Shown: positions 4,433-7,052 of the stretch, in pieces
How the letters are laid out: the number at the start of each line of letters is the position of its first letter
Numbering within the stretch: position 1 is the first letter of the stretch
Notes under the pieces: model-generated
Databases searched by the model: none
What the model was told of the DNA's origin: nothing
Seen by the model: the letters and a program-made list of their open reading frames with translations, nothing else
Made by a program: the position numbers and the translations under genes
Origin: Natronohydrobacter sp.
Lineage (GTDB): Bacteria; Pseudomonadota; Alphaproteobacteria; Rhodobacterales; Rhodobacteraceae
Reading direction: 5' to 3'
Assembly: GCA_007118445.1 (NCBI GenBank)
Contig: SKRP01000281.1
Span: 1 to 7,052, forward strand
Length of the DNA: 7,052 nt

Positions 4433-7052
4433 TTACTCGGCCGCCCTCAGTGGCATTTCCGGCGGCAACGGGTCTTCCAGCAGCAGGGGAAGCTGCACCT
4501 CGCGCGGCTCGGGCGGCACATCCCAGATCAGCTCGGCACCGCGCACCTGACTCAGCTTCCTGTGCAATGCCCGGTCGCGACGCAGTTTCGAGTCGCGCCG
4601 CGAAAACAGCCAGCGCAGCCCCAGCGCCCCGCGATAGGCCCCTTTCTCGACCCAGACCCGCAGCGCCAGCATGGCCGGTGTCAGCATCAGGGTCAGGATC
4701 GTCGCGACCCCAAGGCCGAACACCACTGCCGTCGCCAGTTGCTTCCACCAGAGCGCGGTCGGGTTGTCGATCGAAAACCCGCCATTCGCGAAATCGATCG
4801 ACAGGCCCAGCATCATCGGCGTCAACCCTGCCATCGTCGTGATGGTGGTCATCAGCACCGGGCGGATCCGCGCTTCGACCGTGCGGATGATCGCCTCGAT
4901 CCGGGGCATGATCTTCGCGTAATTCTGATAGGTATCGATCAGGACAATGTTGTTATTCACCACAATCCCGGCCAGCGCCACGATCCCCGTCCCGGTCATG
5001 ATCACCGAGAAGGTCTGATCCATCACCAGCATCCCGATCAGCACCCCGGCCGAAGACAGGATCACCGCCAGCAGCACCAGCACGGCAGCATAGAAGCTGT
5101 TGAACTGGGTGAGCAGGATCACGAACATCAACCCAAGCGCGGCACTGAAGGCCACGGTCAGGAACTGCGTGCTTTCCTCCTGATCCTGCTGCTCGCCAGT
5201 CCATTCCCAACCGATGGAGGCAGGGAGTGGGCTTTCTGCTTGCAGCCACTCGGTCAATGCCTCGATGCGTTCCGTCGCCGTGATCGGAACCTGCCGCCAA
5301 CCATTCTGTGAAATCTCGGCGAGTGTCTGTTCCGCCAGCCGATATTCCGCGCTGCCCGGTTCATTCTCGCGCAACACGACCTGCGCGCGCGGCACCACGC
5401 GCATGGTCTCGCCCGCGCTGTCGACCAGCCGCACCTGCCCTGACCGGACGTCGGCCTTGACATCATAGAACCGTCGCTGATCGACCCGGTCGATCTGCCC
5501 GCGCGACGCGACAGTCTCGGAGGTGATGAAATTCGACAGCGGCACCATGCCGAAATTCGTCTGCACACGCAGCGTTTCCAACGTGGACAGCAGACGGTCC
5601 CCTTCCGGCAGGCGCACGCGAATATCGATTTCCTCATCCGACGTATCGACCCGCATCGTGTCCAGAAGCAGGCCGCGCGTGACAAGCTGCACCATGCCAC
5701 CGATTGTTGCCACATCGGCCCCGAAGCGCCCTGCCATTTCCGTATCGACATTGATCTGCCAGTCGATCCCCGGCACCGGGCGCGAATCCTCCAGATCGAA
5801 CAGGCCCGGCAAGGTTGCCATTTTCGCGCGCACGATCTCGACCGCCTCTTCCAACTGGTCGAAATCATCCCCGGTCAGCCGCAGATGTACGGGTTTCGCG
5901 CTGGCCGGTCCACCAGAGGCGATCAGAAATTCCGTATACAGCCCCGGAAGCTCGGCAAACTGCGCTTCCAGGCGGTCAAGGATCGCAGAGCCACGCATCT
6001 CGGGGATGCCCTGGCGTTCGCGCCAATGCGTCAATTCGAACTGGATCTGGCCAACAGAGTCGCGCGGCGGGCCTTGTCCTGCTGTGTTGGTGTCCAGACC
6101 GCCATCCCCGGCAAATGCGAAAACCGACGCGAGCCCAGGCTCGTCCAGCGCGATGCGCTCGACCTGCTGCACCAATGCGTCTTTTTCGTCAAGCGACAGG
6201 TTGCCGCGCGCCCGGACATAGATGATGCCCTGTTCGGGTTCCGTTTCGACGAAGAATTCCACACCGCGGTTGTTCTCGCCGTAATACTGGAACACGCCCA
6301 GGACAAAAGCCACAACGGCCACGACCAGCACAACCGGCATGACCGGATTACCGACAAACAGCCGCGCGACATGACCAGCTGGCGAATACTGACGGTCGGC
6401 GCGGATGCGTTTGGGTTTGCGCAAGGGGACCAGAGCCGCGAAACTGGTCGAAACCCCCATCGCGGACAGCCCCATCAGCACCAAGCCGGGCACGACCTGC
6501 ACCAGCGATTGCGCCGCCTGTGTGCCCCCGGTCAGATAACCGGGATTAAGCACCATCATCGCCCCCAGAAACAGACCTGTCACGCTGAGCGCGGCGAAGG
6601 GCAGACGCAGCACCCAGGGCAGGCGGCGCAGGGCAGCAGTCGCATGGCCGAGATTGCGCGCCAACCGGCCCGAAACGCCCCCCATGACTGGCAGGAAGAT
6701 CAGCGCCACGACCAGCGAGGCCGAGAGCACGAAAATCAGGGTGACTGGCAGCATCCCCATGAACTCGCCTGCCACGCCGGGCCAGAACAGCATGGGCAGA
6801 AAGGCGCAGAGCGTGGTCCCGGTCGAGGCGATGATCGGCCAGAACATGCGCTGCGCAGCTTTCACATAGGCTTCCATCGGCCCGTCGCCTTCGGCCAGGC
6901 GCTTGTCGGCATATTCGGTGACCACCACCGCGCCGTCCACCAGCACACCCACCGCCAGAATCAGCCCGAACATGATGATGTTCGAGATCGTCACCCCCAT
7001 CACGCCAAGCAGGATGAAGCACAGCATGAACGAGGTTGGAATCGCCATCCCC
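4433..7052 (-). CDS. RND-family efflux permease (AcrB/AcrF-like), 5'-truncated by window edge
   Basis: Inner-membrane proton-driven pump of the resistance-nodulation-division superfamily; about 872 C-terminal residues are present. Numbering here is from the Met codon at 7048-7046. The frame stays open to the window edge, so this Met is internal and some 370 N-terminal residues are missing. Visible are TM3-TM4 with NIIMFGLILAVGVLVDGAVV (D38 aligns with AcrB D407), TM5-TM6 (~67-122), an insertion with two extra hydrophobic segments (~147-168 and ~181-207), TM7 (~236-255), a large periplasmic porter/docking domain (~256-625) and TM8-TM12 (~626-797) with GIVVNNNIVLID (694-705). AcrB D408 is replaced by G39 and K940 by N698. 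A ~70-residue charged cytoplasmic tail (~800-871) is longer than in AcrB. A membrane-fusion protein gene probably lies further along the - strand, upstream of this gene. Substrate cannot be assigned; drug or hydrophobe efflux is the family default. Confidence 0.93.
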   Translation of the reverse strand, partial: GMAIPTSFMLCFILLGVMGVTISNIIMFGLILAVGVLVDGAVVVTEYADKRLAEGDGPMEAYVKAAQRMFWPIIASTGTTLCAFLPMLFWPGVAGEFMGMLPVTLIFVLSASLVVALIFLPVMGGVSGRLARNLGHATAALRRLPWVLRLPFAALSVTGLFLGAMMVLNPGYLTGGTQAAQSLVQVVPGLVLMGLSAMGVSTSFAALVPLRKPKRIRADRQYSPAGHVARLFVGNPVMPVVLVVAVVAFVLGVFQYYGENNRGVEFFVETEPEQGIIYVRARGNLSLDEKDALVQQVERIALDEPGLASVFAFAGDGGLDTNTAGQGPPRDSVGQIQFELTHWRERQGIPEMRGSAILDRLEAQFAELPGLYTEFLIASGGPASAKPVHLRLTGDDFDQLEEAVEIVRAKMATLPGLFDLEDSRPVPGIDWQINVDTEMAGRFGADVATIGGMVQLVTRGLLLDTMRVDTSDEEIDIRVRLPEGDRLLSTLETLRVQTNFGMVPLSNFITSETVASRGQIDRVDQRRFYDVKADVRSGQVRLVDSAGETMRVVPRAQVVLRENEPGSAEYRLAEQTLAEISQNGWRQVPITATERIEALTEWLQAESPLPASIGWEWTGEQQDQEESTQFLTVAFSAALGLMFVILLTQFNSFYAAVLVLLAVILSSAGVLIGMLVMDQTFSVIMTGTGIVALAGIVVNNNIVLIDTYQNYAKIMPRIEAIIRTVEARIRPVLMTTITTMAGLTPMMLGLSIDFANGGFSIDNPTALWWKQLATAVVFGLGVATILTLMLTPAMLALRVWVEKGAYRGALGLRWLFSRRDSKLRRDRALHRKLSQVRGAELIWDVPPEPREVQLPLLLEDPLPPEMPLRAAE

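Noticed and set aside
4562..5311. 249-codon + strand open frame opposite the RND gene, with a His/Gln/Arg/Asp-rich product
   Set aside because: It is the antisense reading of RND transmembrane codons. The low-complexity composition is a by-product of hydrophobic codons on the other strand.
1..7052. CRISPR arrays, tRNA/rRNA genes, IS elements or attachment sites
   Set aside because: No regularly spaced direct repeats, tRNA-like cloverleaf, transposase motifs or terminal inverted repeats were seen; coding genes fill nearly all of the window.

Overview
This window holds the 3' part of a urease gene cluster on the + strand. It runs from the last codons of ureA through ureB, ureC, a small unrecognised ORF, ureE, ureF and ureG. 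A large RND-family efflux permease gene faces it on the - strand and runs off the right edge. The DNA is GC-rich with strong G/C bias at third codon positions. That, the gene order, and a convergent intergenic motif that resembles ones I recall from Rhodobacteraceae suggest an alphaproteobacterium, probably Rhodobacterales. The family call is an inference.

Layout. Positions 2-76 are the end of ureA (gamma subunit). Positions 89-394 are ureB and 396-2117 are ureC; with ureA they encode the apo-urease. Positions 2118-2261 are an intercistronic gap with two inverted repeats and a weak candidate promoter. Positions 2262-2495 encode a small DUF1127-like protein whose stop overlaps the ureE start. 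Positions 2492-2995 are ureE, 2999-3637 ureF and 3634-4275 ureG. The genes are tightly packed (gaps of 1 and 3 nt, and two 4-nt ATGA overlaps), as expected for one translationally coupled operon. Positions 4276-4432 are the convergent junction, with a GC-rich hairpin that may act as a terminator. Positions 4433-7052 are the C-terminal ~870 residues of the RND permease; its N-terminus lies outside the window.

How the genes work together. UreA, UreB and UreC form the nickel enzyme that hydrolyses urea to ammonia and carbamate. UreE delivers Ni2+, UreG is the GTPase that drives metallocentre assembly, and UreF, normally with UreD, docks UreG onto the apoenzyme. UreD is not in this window; it is probably upstream of ureA. 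The RND gene is convergent and has no evident link to urea metabolism.

Most of the window is conventional. The parts worth a second look are the small ORF and the structured gap between ureC and ureE, the insertion with two extra hydrophobic segments in the RND permease, and the hairpin motif at the convergent junction. I see no strong evidence for a wholly new system.
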